From Sulfurimonas sp. HSL-1716 (lineage in GTDB: Bacteria; Campylobacterota; Campylobacteria; Campylobacterales; Sulfurimonadaceae): a DNA stretch of 64,000 nucleotides. Below, piece by piece: positions 1-8,456 of this stretch. A model generated the notes under the pieces. That model was not told the DNA's origin, searched no databases, and worked only from the letters and a program-made list of their open reading frames with translations. The stretch spans positions 1,922,001-1,986,000 of the forward strand of contig NZ_CP147918.1 in the NCBI RefSeq assembly GCF_039645975.1, written 5' to 3'. The stretch's first letter is position 1. The number at the start of each line of letters is the position of its first letter. Made by a program: the position numbers and the translations under genes.

Positions 1-430
1 CCAGAGCTTTCTTATAATGCTCCTCGGCTTGTGAAAAATCACCTTGTTTTCTCAATAAGGATGCCAATGCGTTATGCATTGTATCATTATATTTGTCAAT
101 GCTCAAAGCCTCTTTATAATACGATACCGCTTCGTTATCTCTTGCTTCCTGCGCCGAAATATATCCCATTTTTCCAAGTATGTCGGCATTTTTCGGATCT
201 TTTACGTTTGCTTCGTCCAAAAGTGCAAACGCTCTTTTAAGATCTCCCGCCAAAAAAGCCTCGTCCGCTTTTTTTACGAGCTGCGGCGGATCAAAAGGGG
301 AAAAACCGTTTTGAGAACGCTGCCCTTGTTTTTTGTTTTGTCCGCTCTCTTCTAAATTTTGCACATGCTGATAAACTTTATATGAAAAAAACGCTGCCAG
401 CCCCAGCATAAGAATTTGAAATAGTGTCAT
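1..430 (-). CDS. TPR-repeat protein, membrane anchored (3' end outside the window)
   Basis: The reading frame is open from an ATG at 430 down to base 1, so the C-terminus is missing. About 143 residues are visible: an N-terminal hydrophobic helix (residues 3-18), a charged polar linker rich in Gln, Ser and Lys, then helical repeats of tetratricopeptide type from about residue 55 (GDLKRAFALLDEA; NEAVSYYKEALSID; GDFSQAEEHYKKAL). TPR proteins scaffold protein complexes; one N-terminal helix suggests inner-membrane anchoring with the repeats on one face. AAGGAAT lies a few bases before the ATG. It diverges from ppk across about 80 bp. Partner and exact role cannot be read from the sequence. Confidence 0.8.
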   Translation of the reverse strand, partial: MTLFQILMLGLAAFFSYKVYQHVQNLEESGQNKKQGQRSQNGFSPFDPPQLVKKADEAFLAGDLKRAFALLDEANVKDPKNADILGKMGYISAQEARDNEAVSYYKEALSIDKYNDTMHNALASLLRKQGDFSQAEEHYKKAL

Positions 431-477
431 ATGATTCCTTTTTGGATATTATAACCTTTTTGTAATCATCTCTACGA

Positions 478-483
478 TATAAT
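478..483 (+). promoter_or_regulatory. -10 box of the ppk operon
   Basis: A perfect TATAAT stands 28 bp before the ppk ATG. No good -35 element is seen, which is usual for sigma-70 promoters in Campylobacterota. Assigned by pattern only. Confidence 0.5.
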
Positions 484-511
484 AAGTAAAATTTAATTGA
501 TACGGTTTTAT

Positions 512-2611
512 ATGATGATAAATTTAAAAGACCCTAGTTTATACAACAATCGCGAGCTGTCATGGCTTCAGTTTAACACAAGAGTGTTAAAGCAGGCTCA
601 AGACGAGTCCCTGCCTACACTTGAAAGATTAAAATTTCTCGCTATCTACGGCACGAACCTCGATGAATTCTATATGATCCGCGTGGCCGGACTAAAAAAA
701 CTTTTCAGTGTCGGGGTCATCGTATCGGGAGCCGACAGACTCACTCCTCTGCAGCAGCTCATCGACATCAGAACATATCTGCATCAAGAACAACAGGTCG
801 TCGAATACTGTATGACCGATATATTCAAATCGCTCGAAAACGAGGGGATATTTCTAAAAAAATATAAAGATCTCAGTATTCAGGAAAAAAAGATCATCAA
901 CAAAAAGTTCTTTGAATCCATCTATCCTATCATCATCCCTATCGCCGTCGATGCGACGCACCCTTTTCCTCACCTGAACAATCTTAGTTTCGGGATCATC
1001 GTCAAACTTCTGGATAAAGACGACGACACGGTCGAAAGATTCGGGATAGTAAGGGTTCCTCGCGTCTTGTCGCGGTTTGTGCAGCTGACAGAGAGCATCT
1101 ATGTTCCGGTAGAGGATGTCGTCTCCGAACATATCGAAGATATTTTCCCGGGTTACCGCCTTTTAAAAAGCGTACCGTTTAGGATAACGAGAAACGCCGA
1201 TATCGCCATAGAAGAGGAGGAAGCGGATGATTTTCTGGAGATCCTCGAAGAGGGTCTGAAACTCCGTAGAAAAGGGGAGATCGTTAGACTTGAGGTCGGT
1301 TCTGATGCCGATGACGAGATCATCGATTTTTTTAACAGCCATATCAACGTATTCAAAAACGATATCTATAAGTTTCATACCATACTCAATCTTTCATCCC
1401 TTTGGCAGATCGTCGGCAACAAGGATTACGCACATCTTTTAAACGAGCCGTTCAATCCTAAACTGCTGCCGCCGTTAAACTCCAACGAGAACATCTTTAA
1501 TATTCTTGAAACACAAGATATCACTCTGTACCATCCGTACGAAAGTTTCGAACCTATCGTCAAGATGATTCAAAGTGCGGCAAAAGATCCGGATGTCGTC
1601 ACCATAAAGATGACGCTTTACCGTGCGGGACCGCTCTCTCCGATAGTCCAGTCGTTGATGAACGCCGCAGAATCGGGCAAGCAGGTAACCGTCATGGTCG
1701 AGCTCAAAGCAAGGTTTGACGAAGAAAACAATCTTATCTGGGCAAAAGCCCTTGAAAAAGCGGGAGCACACGTCATCTACGGTATTTTCGGCTTTAAGGT
1801 CCATGCAAAAGCAACGCTTATAACAAGGCGTACGAACGGAAAGCTCAAACAGTACGCCCATATCGGAACCGGCAACTACAACCCGAGTACGGCGAAGATA
1901 TATACCGATGTCAGCTATTTGACCGCAAAAGATGAGATAACAAACGACTTGACACGTTTTTTCCACTTTCTAACGGGATTTAGCAAAAAAGGGAAACTGG
2001 AAAAACTCTATATGTCTCCGGCTCAGATCAAACCGAAGCTTCTCTCGCTCATCAACAATGAGACAAGAAAAGGCAAAGAGGGGCAGATCATCGCAAAAAT
2101 GAACTCTTTGGTCGATGACGATGTTATCCGTGCTCTGTATAAAGCAAGTCAGGCAGGCGTGAAGATAGAGCTTATCATCCGCGGTGTATGCTGCTTAAAA
2201 CCGGGGATACCTGGAGTAAGCGAAAATATCAGGGTCATCTCCATCATAGGAAAATATCTTGAACATGCAAGGATATTCTACTTTAAAAATACACTGCCCA
2301 ACCTCTTCATTTCGAGTGCGGACTGGATGCCCCGCAACCTGATGAGGCGTATCGAGCTGTTAACGGGGATAGAAGATAAAGACAATGCGCAGAAACTTCT
2401 ACAGATACTTCAGCTTCAATGTACGGACAATGTTCTCTCTCATGAGCTTATGAGCGACGGAAGTTACCACAAAATAAAAGCCGATGCTTCTAATGTGGTA
2501 AATAACCATAAGATCATCGAAGACCATATGAACACTATGCAAAAAGCTCTTAAGAAAGAATCACCGAACTATGTCCAGCAGCTTGCATACAGGCTTTTGA
2601 AGGATTCTTGA
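512..2611 (+). CDS. ppk: Polyphosphate kinase 1
   Basis: Makes inorganic polyphosphate from the gamma-phosphate of ATP, reversibly, through a phosphohistidine intermediate. The protein has 699 residues, normal for PPK1 (about 690). The N-terminal helical domain contains NRELSWLQFN (residues 12-21). The two phospholipase-D-like C-terminal domains carry the expected histidines: H431 in FGFKVHAKAT, the probable phosphorylated residue, and H585 in LEHARIFYF. IGTGNYNPSTAKIYTD follows the first. The reading frame extends to a TTG at 497, but ATG 512 (or 515) matches the family N-terminus. The stop overlaps the next start by one base, so the carbonic anhydrase-like gene is translationally coupled. 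Confidence 0.96.
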   Translation: MMINLKDPSLYNNRELSWLQFNTRVLKQAQDESLPTLERLKFLAIYGTNLDEFYMIRVAGLKKLFSVGVIVSGADRLTPLQQLIDIRTYLHQEQQVVEYCMTDIFKSLENEGIFLKKYKDLSIQEKKIINKKFFESIYPIIIPIAVDATHPFPHLNNLSFGIIVKLLDKDDDTVERFGIVRVPRVLSRFVQLTESIYVPVEDVVSEHIEDIFPGYRLLKSVPFRITRNADIAIEEEEADDFLEILEEGLKLRRKGEIVRLEVGSDADDEIIDFFNSHINVFKNDIYKFHTILNLSSLWQIVGNKDYAHLLNEPFNPKLLPPLNSNENIFNILETQDITLYHPYESFEPIVKMIQSAAKDPDVVTIKMTLYRAGPLSPIVQSLMNAAESGKQVTVMVELKARFDEENNLIWAKALEKAGAHVIYGIFGFKVHAKATLITRRTNGKLKQYAHIGTGNYNPSTAKIYTDVSYLTAKDEITNDLTRFFHFLTGFSKKGKLEKLYMSPAQIKPKLLSLINNETRKGKEGQIIAKMNSLVDDDVIRALYKASQAGVKIELIIRGVCCLKPGIPGVSENIRVISIIGKYLEHARIFYFKNTLPNLFISSADWMPRNLMRRIELLTGIEDKDNAQKLLQILQLQCTDNVLSHELMSDGSYHKIKADASNVVNNHKIIEDHMNTMQKALKKESPNYVQQLAYRLLKDS

Positions 2612-3138
2612 TGGTTCATGACTTTAAAGATATCACACCAAGCATAGGCGACAAAACCTGGATAGCGCCTTCGGCCGATGTCATAGGAGAGGTAAGTATA
2701 GGCAAAGATTGTTCGATCTGGTTTGGATGCGTAGTGCGCGGAGATGTCCACTATATAACCATAGGTGACAGAACAAACATTCAAGACCTCTCCATGGTCC
2801 ATGTGACGCACTACAAAAAAGCCGACAGAAGCGACGGCAATCCGACCGTCATAGGAAACGACGTGACCGTCGGACACCGGGTCATGCTGCATGGATGCAC
2901 CATAGAAGACGCCTGTCTCATAGGGATGAGCGCAACCATCTTAGACGGTGCGGTGATAGGAAAAGAGTCCATAGTCGGAGCAGGAGCGCTTGTGACAAAG
3001 AACAAAGTGTTCCCTCCCCGCTCGCTCATTATGGGAAGCCCCGCAAAGCTCATCAGAGAACTGAGCGATGAAGAGGTAGAAGAGCTTTACGCATCGGCTT
3101 CGAGATACGTGAACTTCAAAGAGGACTATCGTAACTAA
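2611..3138 (+). CDS. Gamma carbonic anhydrase-like hexapeptide protein
   Basis: A 175-residue left-handed beta-helix protein of the gamma carbonic anhydrase/YrdA/PaaY group. Hexapeptide repeats run through residues 20-150 (IGEVSIGKDCSIW, IGNDVTVGHR, IGMSATILDGAVIG). H64 or H67 (VHVTH), H89 and H94 (GHRVMLHG) are the likely zinc ligands at the trimer interface. Members are cytoplasmic trimers; some hydrate CO2 while many have no proven activity, so catalysis is not claimed. The ATG overlaps the ppk TGA. The TTG three bases upstream is an unlikely start. Confidence 0.88.
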   Translation: MVHDFKDITPSIGDKTWIAPSADVIGEVSIGKDCSIWFGCVVRGDVHYITIGDRTNIQDLSMVHVTHYKKADRSDGNPTVIGNDVTVGHRVMLHGCTIEDACLIGMSATILDGAVIGKESIVGAGALVTKNKVFPPRSLIMGSPAKLIRELSDEEVEELYASASRYVNFKEDYRN

Positions 3139-3756
3139 ATGCTGCATCTCAATCCGCTTATCTTGGTAGATATCTTGGGTATCATCGCATTTGCCGTAAG
3201 CGGGTTTTTAGTTGGAACAAGAAACAACCTCGATATCCTCGGCGTCGTCATAGCCGCTTCTCTCACGGCGCTCGGCGGCGGGATCGTGAGAGATACCATC
3301 CTCAGCGTCACCCCTTTTGCTTTTAAGACGCTCTACCCCGCAACCGCTCTTTTTGTCGTCATATTTCTGGCGTTTGTCATCAAAATACATAGGTTCGGAA
3401 GTATTGAAAAACGATGGCTCTTTGTCATTAGCGATACCATCGGACTTGTCGCATTTAGTATCACGGGAGCTTTGCTTGCAATAGGTGCAGGATACAACTT
3501 CTTCGGTGTCATCATCCTAAGCTTCATCACAGCAATGGGCGGAGGGGTCATAAGAGACATCCTCATAAACCAGGTCCCGGCAGTGCTCATAAGCGACTTC
3601 TACGGCTCCATCTCGGTCATAGTTTCCATACTGCTGCTGCTTTTGCATGTAAGCGATCTTCTAAATCAAACGACCATACTTTTTGTAGCGATATTTTCTA
3701 TCGCACTTAGACTCGTGGCTTATAAATATAAATGGGAATTACCGAAAATTATCTGA
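3139..3756 (+). CDS. TRIC/UPF0126 family membrane protein
   Basis: A 205-residue inner-membrane protein with about six to seven hydrophobic helices in an internal duplication. Each half carries the family signature: LGGGIVRD near residue 48 and MGGGVIRD near residue 134. Bacterial UPF0126 proteins are homologous to trimeric intracellular cation (TRIC) channels, and some members have been linked to amino-acid uptake; the substrate here is unknown. The start codon follows the previous stop directly, so it is the third gene of the ppk operon. The positively charged C-terminal tail is short. Confidence 0.85.
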   Translation: MLHLNPLILVDILGIIAFAVSGFLVGTRNNLDILGVVIAASLTALGGGIVRDTILSVTPFAFKTLYPATALFVVIFLAFVIKIHRFGSIEKRWLFVISDTIGLVAFSITGALLAIGAGYNFFGVIILSFITAMGGGVIRDILINQVPAVLISDFYGSISVIVSILLLLLHVSDLLNQTTILFVAIFSIALRLVAYKYKWELPKII

Positions 3757-3995
3757 AGCTTTATTACGTTAGTCAAACTTTTACGTCAGTTGCAACATCT
3801 GCAGAGCCGAGAAAAAGTAAAGTAATGACGTTAAGAAAATACAACTGTTTGAGGGCAAAGCCCGAGTTTTGTATTTTTAGGAATGGATTTACTATTTCTT
3901 GGGAACTTGACGGAGTCAAGCTCGAAGCCGTTGCAAGAGCTTTTTGATACTTTTTTGCGGAGAAAAAAGTATGTATTATAAAAGTGGAGCTTTAC
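3757..3995. other. Gene-free 239-bp stretch with inverted repeats
   Basis: Between two convergent genes. At 3953-3976 there is a perfect 9-bp inverted repeat, TACTTTTTT and AAAAAAGTA around a 6-nt loop; it is followed by no clear T-run on either strand. Upstream, AATACAA (about 3838) and TTGTATT (about 3872) can pair around an inner GGGC/GCCC hairpin. A short frame with a GTG/TTG-type start crosses the stretch but resembles no family known to me and has no ribosome-binding site. The stretch may be a dispersed non-coding repeat; no second copy lies in this window. Confidence 0.4.
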
Positions 3996-4820
3996 TCACT
4001 CAGGTGTACTTTCAGATGAATCGATTGGTATAAATTCAGTATTATCTTTAAACATTGTTAAAGAATTTCTTGTATATTTATCGATGATTTTTATCATCTC
4101 GTGATAACCTATATCCCCATAATAATAAAATTTCAACTTAGCTTGTTTATTCGCGAATTTAAGTGAATTAATATAATCTGAAAAATATGAACTGTCGGTT
4201 ATTCCAAGAGAATGTCCAAATACAACAAAGTCATGTTTATCTTTGTTATCTTTAAGATATTTGCTTATATCTGATTTTCCATAATTAGGATTAAAAGCTT
4301 TTTTAAAAAAGATATGATTCGAAAGGGTTCCTGCATCATCTTCAACACCAAAAATAATATCCATATTTTCAATAGAACCGTGTACATACGAATGTTTATT
4401 CTCTATGTCAGAAATATTTAACATCTCAGCAACTCTAAATACTGAATTAGTATAATTGAAATTATAAATTGCATTTGCTGTATCAAGTTCATTTTTAATC
4501 ATTTCAAAAGCTTTTGAATTTTGATTGATTTTTCCAGTTTGAGCTTCTTTTAAATAATTTGTTAATGCTGTTTTTAATGCTTCAAAGTCATTTCTTACAT
4601 GTAAAAATTCATCGTTCTCTTTAAACTGTATGGAGTATTGAGTAATTTCTTGCTCGATGTCTACCCAATTATTTAACTTAGTTTTATCCACTAAATATGT
4701 TGCTAATGAATTATTTTCTCTAACTAAAGATATAAAATAATCACTTTCAATGAAATCTTTATAACTTGTTTTAAGTCCTAAGTTTAAATCAAACCCATTT
4801 CCAATAATTATTATTTTCAT
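3996..4820 (-). CDS. abiH: AbiH-family abortive infection protein
   Basis: A 274-residue protein with the AbiH-type N-terminus: strand IIIIGNGFDL followed by NLGLKTSYKDF (residues 3-22), a Rossmann-like nucleotide-binding start. Later motifs include YNFNYTNSVF, HSYVHGSIE, IIFGVEDD and VVFGHSLGITDSSYF, also typical. AbiH was first found on lactococcal plasmids as a phage-resistance gene; its mechanism is not established. The gene is clearly richer in A+T than its neighbours and sits between housekeeping genes, which suggests acquisition. Its ATG overlaps the TGA of a small upstream ORF by four bases, implying coupled translation. Confidence 0.85.
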   Translation of the reverse strand: MKIIIIGNGFDLNLGLKTSYKDFIESDYFISLVRENNSLATYLVDKTKLNNWVDIEQEITQYSIQFKENDEFLHVRNDFEALKTALTNYLKEAQTGKINQNSKAFEMIKNELDTANAIYNFNYTNSVFRVAEMLNISDIENKHSYVHGSIENMDIIFGVEDDAGTLSNHIFFKKAFNPNYGKSDISKYLKDNKDKHDFVVFGHSLGITDSSYFSDYINSLKFANKQAKLKFYYYGDIGYHEMIKIIDKYTRNSLTMFKDNTEFIPIDSSESTPE

Positions 4821-4915
4821 TGCTTTTCCATCTCTTCGGTAACGACTATTAGTTCAAACGGTTGATTGGGGAATTTTGAGAAGAAATCGAGGATTGTTTG
4901 ATTGTTTGTTGACAA
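4817..4915 (-). CDS. Small coupled ORF upstream of abiH (32 codons)
   Basis: A TTG-initiated frame of 32 codons with an excellent Shine-Dalgarno sequence (GGAGG at 4928-4924, 8-nt spacing). Its stop TGA shares ATGA with the abiH start. The product begins STNNQTILDFFSKF and ends TEEMEKQ; I recognise no family. It could be a leader peptide that couples translation to abiH, a small partner protein, or the remaining tail of a truncated gene. The good ribosome-binding site and the overlap argue that it is translated. Confidence 0.5.
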   Translation of the reverse strand: MSTNNQTILDFFSKFPNQPFELIVVTEEMEKQ

Positions 4916-4926
4916 TTTTCAATCCT

Positions 4927-4966
4927 CCGGTAACATTTATTCTTGCCCTGTAACTTTTGTTCTTGT
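4927..4966. repeat. Two adjoining imperfect 20-bp direct repeats upstream of abiH
   Basis: Unit 1 (4927-4946) is CCGGTAACATTTATTCTTGC and unit 2 (4947-4966) is CCTGTAACTTTTGTTCTTGT, identical at 16 of 20 positions and directly abutting. They lie between the end of argJ and the Shine-Dalgarno sequence of the small ORF, touching the latter by two bases. Their place suggests an operator or an mRNA element, but they may be a chance duplication. Confidence 0.5.
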
Positions 4967-4975
4967 AAATGACAA

Positions 4976-6157
4976 TTACGTCCTGTAATCCGCATTGATC
5001 TTGACATACTCATATCCAAGATCGCATCCGTAAGCCGTGAATTTTCCCTCTGCAATGCCAAGATCACAGCTGATGGTAAATGCAGGGAGCTTCATAACGG
5101 CTGCTGCTTCTACTTCCATATCTTTGTTGAAATAGATCTCGCCTTTGTCATAAACGCAAAGCTCGTCAAACGATATCGTAAGAGTCTCTTCTTTGCATGT
5201 CACACCGCTTGCTCCGATAGTAGAAGCGATGCGCCCCCAGTTCGGGTCTTCGCCGTAAAGTGCCGTTTTGACCAGAAGCGAATCGCTTAAAGCCTTTGCT
5301 GCTTTTTCTGCTTGGGCATCGTCTTTTGCACCCGTGACGTTATAGGTCACGAGCTTTGTTGCGCCTTCGCCGTCTCTTACCATCTCTTTTGCCAAAAACA
5401 GCATGATCTCATAGACCGCTTCTTTGAAGGCTTCTTTATGGTAAACACCGCTTTTTTTATTGGAAAAAAGCAGTACGGTATCGTTTGTGGAGGTGTCTCC
5501 GTCCACGCTTGCCGCATTAAAAGTCGTCTTGACGTTTGCATCAAGGATTGCCTGCATCTCCTGTTTGCTTACATCCGCATCGGTAGTGATAAAACAAAGC
5601 ATCGTAGCCATTGCGGGATTTATCATCCCCGCACCCTTTGCCATCGCGCCGATGTGAAACTTCTCTCCGCTATGAAGCACTACTTCATACGCGATAGTCT
5701 TTGAAAAACTGTCCGTCGTCATGATCGCTTTGCTTGCATTGACGGGTTCTCTTTTAGTGATGTCAAACTGTGCCGTACCCGTGATGATCTTCTCTTTAGG
5801 GATTCTCACACCTATAACGCCTGTAGAACTCATAACAGGGTTCACCAGACCTTCGATATTTATCGAAGAAAGGATTTCATCGATATCGGCGATCCCTTTG
5901 CTTCCCGTCATCGCATTTGCGTTTTTTGAGTTTATCAAAAGAAAATTCGTCTGAAACTCGCCTTTGTTTTTAAAGTGGCGAATCGGCGCGGCCGTCATTT
6001 TGTTCGTAGTAAACACAGATGCGACATCGCAAAGCACATCGCTATAGACAAACGCCATATCCAAAGCGTTATTTGCCTTGAGACCGGCATGAACGCCGTC
6101 GGCAAAAAAGCCTTCTGCAGCACACACTCCACCCTCGATCCTGTTTAGTTTATACAT
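4976..6157 (-). CDS. argJ: Glutamate N-acetyltransferase / amino-acid acetyltransferase
   Basis: Catalyses the cyclic step of arginine synthesis: transfers acetyl from N-acetylornithine to glutamate, and in bifunctional forms also uses acetyl-CoA. The 393-residue precursor has the usual length and cleaves itself before the nucleophile Thr in [14 protein letters not shown]; other signatures are [17 protein letters not shown] and [12 protein letters not shown] 6157 follows GGAGGAG at good distance. The start lies 8 bp inside the end of the upstream K+ channel gene, so both are in one transcript with rpmB. Confidence 0.95.
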   Translation of the reverse strand: MYKLNRIEGGVCAAEGFFADGVHAGLKANNALDMAFVYSDVLCDVASVFTTNKMTAAPIRHFKNKGEFQTNFLLINSKNANAMTGSKGIADIDEILSSINIEGLVNPVMSSTGVIGVRIPKEKIITGTAQFDITKREPVNASKAIMTTDSFSKTIAYEVVLHSGEKFHIGAMAKGAGMINPAMATMLCFITTDADVSKQEMQAILDANVKTTFNAASVDGDTSTNDTVLLFSNKKSGVYHKEAFKEAVYEIMLFLAKEMVRDGEGATKLVTYNVTGAKDDAQAEKAAKALSDSLLVKTALYGEDPNWGRIASTIGASGVTCKEETLTISFDELCVYDKGEIYFNKDMEVEAAAVMKLPAFTISCDLGIAEGKFTAYGCDLGYEYVKINADYRT

Positions 6158-7280
6158 ATTTTAACTCCTCCGGTTTGTTACGTTTCATGACTATCCCTTT
6201 TGTCATGGCTATCCCTTTTTGCGTGCCGATAACAAGCAGATTGCATTCACTTGTTATAAGGACGTCACCCTTTGGCATCGTTACGAATTTTCCGTCTTTT
6301 TTAGTTATGCCCACTACCGAGACGTTGGCTATCTCTCTTAAATGCGATTCTCTTAATTTTTTCAACACCATCCAGCTGAATTTGGGCACATATATCTGCT
6401 CCAAGTCAAGAGGAGTGTCGTTTCTGTATAAAAACTCTTCGAGCAGGTTTTCCATATCGGGACGGGCAGCCATGGTACTCACGCGCTGCGCTGTGAGTTT
6501 TGTCGGAGACACAACGGTATCTGCACCCAGTTTTTTAAGTTTTTCGACATCGCTCATACTCTCGGCAGAACTGATGATATAGTACGGACGCGGAAGTAAA
6601 TGCTCTTTTTCAAACAGCCTTATCGACGCAATAATCGCGATGTTATCGGCAATATTGTCCGATAACGTTATGATCCCTTTGGCAGACGAAAGATGCGCTT
6701 TGAGCATCGCCACTTCCGTATGCGGTTCGGCTTGCAGATAATAGGGATATTTGTATTTTTTTGCCAGCTCGTCCATATCTTCTCTGTGGTCTATCACGAC
6801 AAAAGGTATATGGTTTTTACGCAGCTGTTTTGTGACTTCTATTGTGTAATCATTGTGAAAACACACGACAAAATGGTTTTTCAGGCGTGCAATCTTATAT
6901 AACATACGGCGTTCCTTTAATACTCTGGAGATCACTCCCTTGTTGAGTTCTGAGACCAATGTACCTATCGCACTTGAGAATACGGCAAATCCCGCTATGA
7001 TAAGTGTAATGGTAAATATACGGCCTGCAGGTGATATCGGAAATATCTCTCCATATCCGACGGTGGTGAATGTTATTCCTGTTTGATATATCGCATCCAT
7101 CAAAGGAAAATCATCGATCAGCATATAGCCGAATGTTCCTATCAACATAATGAGTACGGTTAAAATCAGAGGTAAGCGGAATGGTTTGAGGTGCCCGTAA
7201 AACTCCGGAAGGAGCCTTACTTCGGGCTTTGGAGGTGTCTCCCAATGGATAAAGTTACGAATCCTAGTGAAAAGATTCAA
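6150..7280 (-). CDS. Potassium channel with RCK (TrkA-N/TrkA-C) domain
   Basis: A 376-residue two-helix ion channel: TM1 about 34-54, pore helix, selectivity filter TVGYG at 73-77, TM2 about 86-108, then an RCK N domain (about 135-255) and a TrkA-C-like domain (about 285-376). This is the MthK/HpKchA layout, an inner-membrane K+ channel gated by cytoplasmic ligand binding. The usual Gly-rich nucleotide loop is replaced by VVCFHNDYT, so ligand preference may differ. It starts with TTG at 7280, preceded by AGGGA. It lies 16 bp after rpmB, the order also known in H. pylori. Confidence 0.9.
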   Translation of the reverse strand: MNLFTRIRNFIHWETPPKPEVRLLPEFYGHLKPFRLPLILTVLIMLIGTFGYMLIDDFPLMDAIYQTGITFTTVGYGEIFPISPAGRIFTITLIIAGFAVFSSAIGTLVSELNKGVISRVLKERRMLYKIARLKNHFVVCFHNDYTIEVTKQLRKNHIPFVVIDHREDMDELAKKYKYPYYLQAEPHTEVAMLKAHLSSAKGIITLSDNIADNIAIIASIRLFEKEHLLPRPYYIISSAESMSDVEKLKKLGADTVVSPTKLTAQRVSTMAARPDMENLLEEFLYRNDTPLDLEQIYVPKFSWMVLKKLRESHLREIANVSVVGITKKDGKFVTMPKGDVLITSECNLLVIGTQKGIAMTKGIVMKRNKPEELKYV

Positions 7281-7296
7281 GACATATCCCTACGTG

Positions 7297-7485
7297 TTAC
7301 GAGTTTTTCTTAAGTGTGCGAAGCTCTTTTGCAGAAATTTTGATCTTTTTCGTTGTTCCATCTTCTAATGTAACACGAACTGTTCTCAAGTTTGGTAAAA
7401 AACGACGTTTAGTTCTGTTTTTCGCATGAGAAACATTGTTTCCGCTCATCGGGCCTTTACCACTAATAGCACATCTTCTTGCCAT
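7297..7485 (-). CDS. rpmB: 50S ribosomal protein L28
   Basis: A 62-residue basic protein of the large ribosomal subunit, with the L28 start [20 protein letters not shown] followed by a [12 protein letters not shown] core. Length matches the short bacterial form. GGGAG stands 7 nt before the ATG. It is the first gene of the rpmB-kch-argJ transcript; the roughly 160 bp upstream hold the divergent promoters for this operon and for the HDOD gene. Confidence 0.97.
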   Translation of the reverse strand: MARRCAISGKGPMSGNNVSHAKNRTKRRFLPNLRTVRVTLEDGTTKKIKISAKELRTLKKNS

Positions 7486-7649
7486 ATCTAGGCTCCCTTG
7501 TACAAAAAATTTAAGTTGCGGATTATAGCAAATAAAAACAAAAGTACAACTTAAGCAACTATTTAAACTTTATTTTTACTCTTCTTTAATTATCGATTAA
7601 ACTCTAAAGAGATAAAATCATCTATACTTAACTATTGACTGGAACAAAA

Positions 7650-8456
7650 ATGGTTACAACCGAAGATATTCAAGAATATATCAAAAAGATACCGCCTACT
7701 CCTGAGATACTCAACAAGACCTTTTTATGCGTCAATTCGGGCGATCTGGTCAAGGCGGCAAAAATAGCCGAGCAGGATCTGGCACTGAAGGCTTACTTGA
7801 AAAATCTTGTCAACAAACCGATCTACGGTTTTCGAAATGAGATCAGCGACCTTTCCCAGATCTTTGGAATACTGGGCGTAAACGCAGCAAAGCAATCGCT
7901 TTATAACTACATGCTCTCTCTTTTAAGTCCTAAAACATGGGTTTTATTTAAAATGAACCAAACCCTTTTTTACGATTTTCAAGCCGATCTCAGCAGAAAA
8001 TGGCATGATATTTTGGTATATTTGAAAATAGACGATAAAGATATAGAAAGTTCCATAACGCTTCTGCCTTCAAGCATCATAGTGTGTGAAGCGCTTTTTA
8101 AAACCAATATAGACAACGTAAAACTGCTAAAAAGTGCAAAAAATATGGATTACAACACCATTTTAAAAAGACTTACGAATCTGGACCTTTTCGACATATC
8201 CAGACATATTTCAAAAAGCTGGAATATGCCGGATAAAATAGGAGAAATCGTACAGGCAGCATCAGGGGTTAAACCCTCAAATAACCGAAGCATAAACACT
8301 TTGGGAAAATGGATGCACCTGCTTTTGTTTTATGAGCTGTCGCAGCCCAGATTCATAGAAGCGGGTCTAAACGATTTTATCGAGTTCAATGTCGAGTACG
8401 CAAGCGATATTTATGAGGAATTTATGCAGGTAGTGAATATGGATGTAAAACAATGA
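7650..8456 (+). CDS. HDOD-domain signalling protein
   Basis: A 268-residue protein beginning with an HDOD-like region: YIKKIPPTPEIL near residue 7, then helices with DLVKAAKIAEQDLALKAYL and LSQIFGILGVNAAKQSLYNY. HDOD domains are all-helical relatives of HD phosphohydrolases that usually lack the metal-binding HD pair and act in signalling. I see no intact HD pair here either. ATG 7650 is chosen over a TTG at 7635 because GGA precedes it and the family core begins soon after. The stop overlaps the STAS/CheX gene by 4 bp, so the two proteins probably work together. Confidence 0.78.
   Translation: MVTTEDIQEYIKKIPPTPEILNKTFLCVNSGDLVKAAKIAEQDLALKAYLKNLVNKPIYGFRNEISDLSQIFGILGVNAAKQSLYNYMLSLLSPKTWVLFKMNQTLFYDFQADLSRKWHDILVYLKIDDKDIESSITLLPSSIIVCEALFKTNIDNVKLLKSAKNMDYNTILKRLTNLDLFDISRHISKSWNMPDKIGEIVQAASGVKPSNNRSINTLGKWMHLLLFYELSQPRFIEAGLNDFIEFNVEYASDIYEEFMQVVNMDVKQ

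Noticed and set aside
31-355. Two overlapping plus-strand frames at the window start
   Set aside because: They are antisense to the TPR gene that runs off the edge and have no ribosome-binding site or known product.
1475-1966. 163-codon frame antisense to ppk
   Set aside because: A shadow frame of a strongly conserved gene, with no ribosome-binding site.
3732-3947. 71-codon plus-strand frame after the TRIC-like gene
   Set aside because: It overlaps the TRIC gene end, lacks a ribosome-binding site, and its DNA contains inverted repeats rather than coding-type pattern.
3757-3995. Integron attC site
   Set aside because: No matching RYYYAAC and GTTRRRY pair in the right layout and no integrase gene.
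4849-5067. 72-codon minus-strand frame between argJ and abiH
   Set aside because: It lies mostly within argJ in another frame; the 32-codon frame with GGAGG and ATGA overlap explains the region better.
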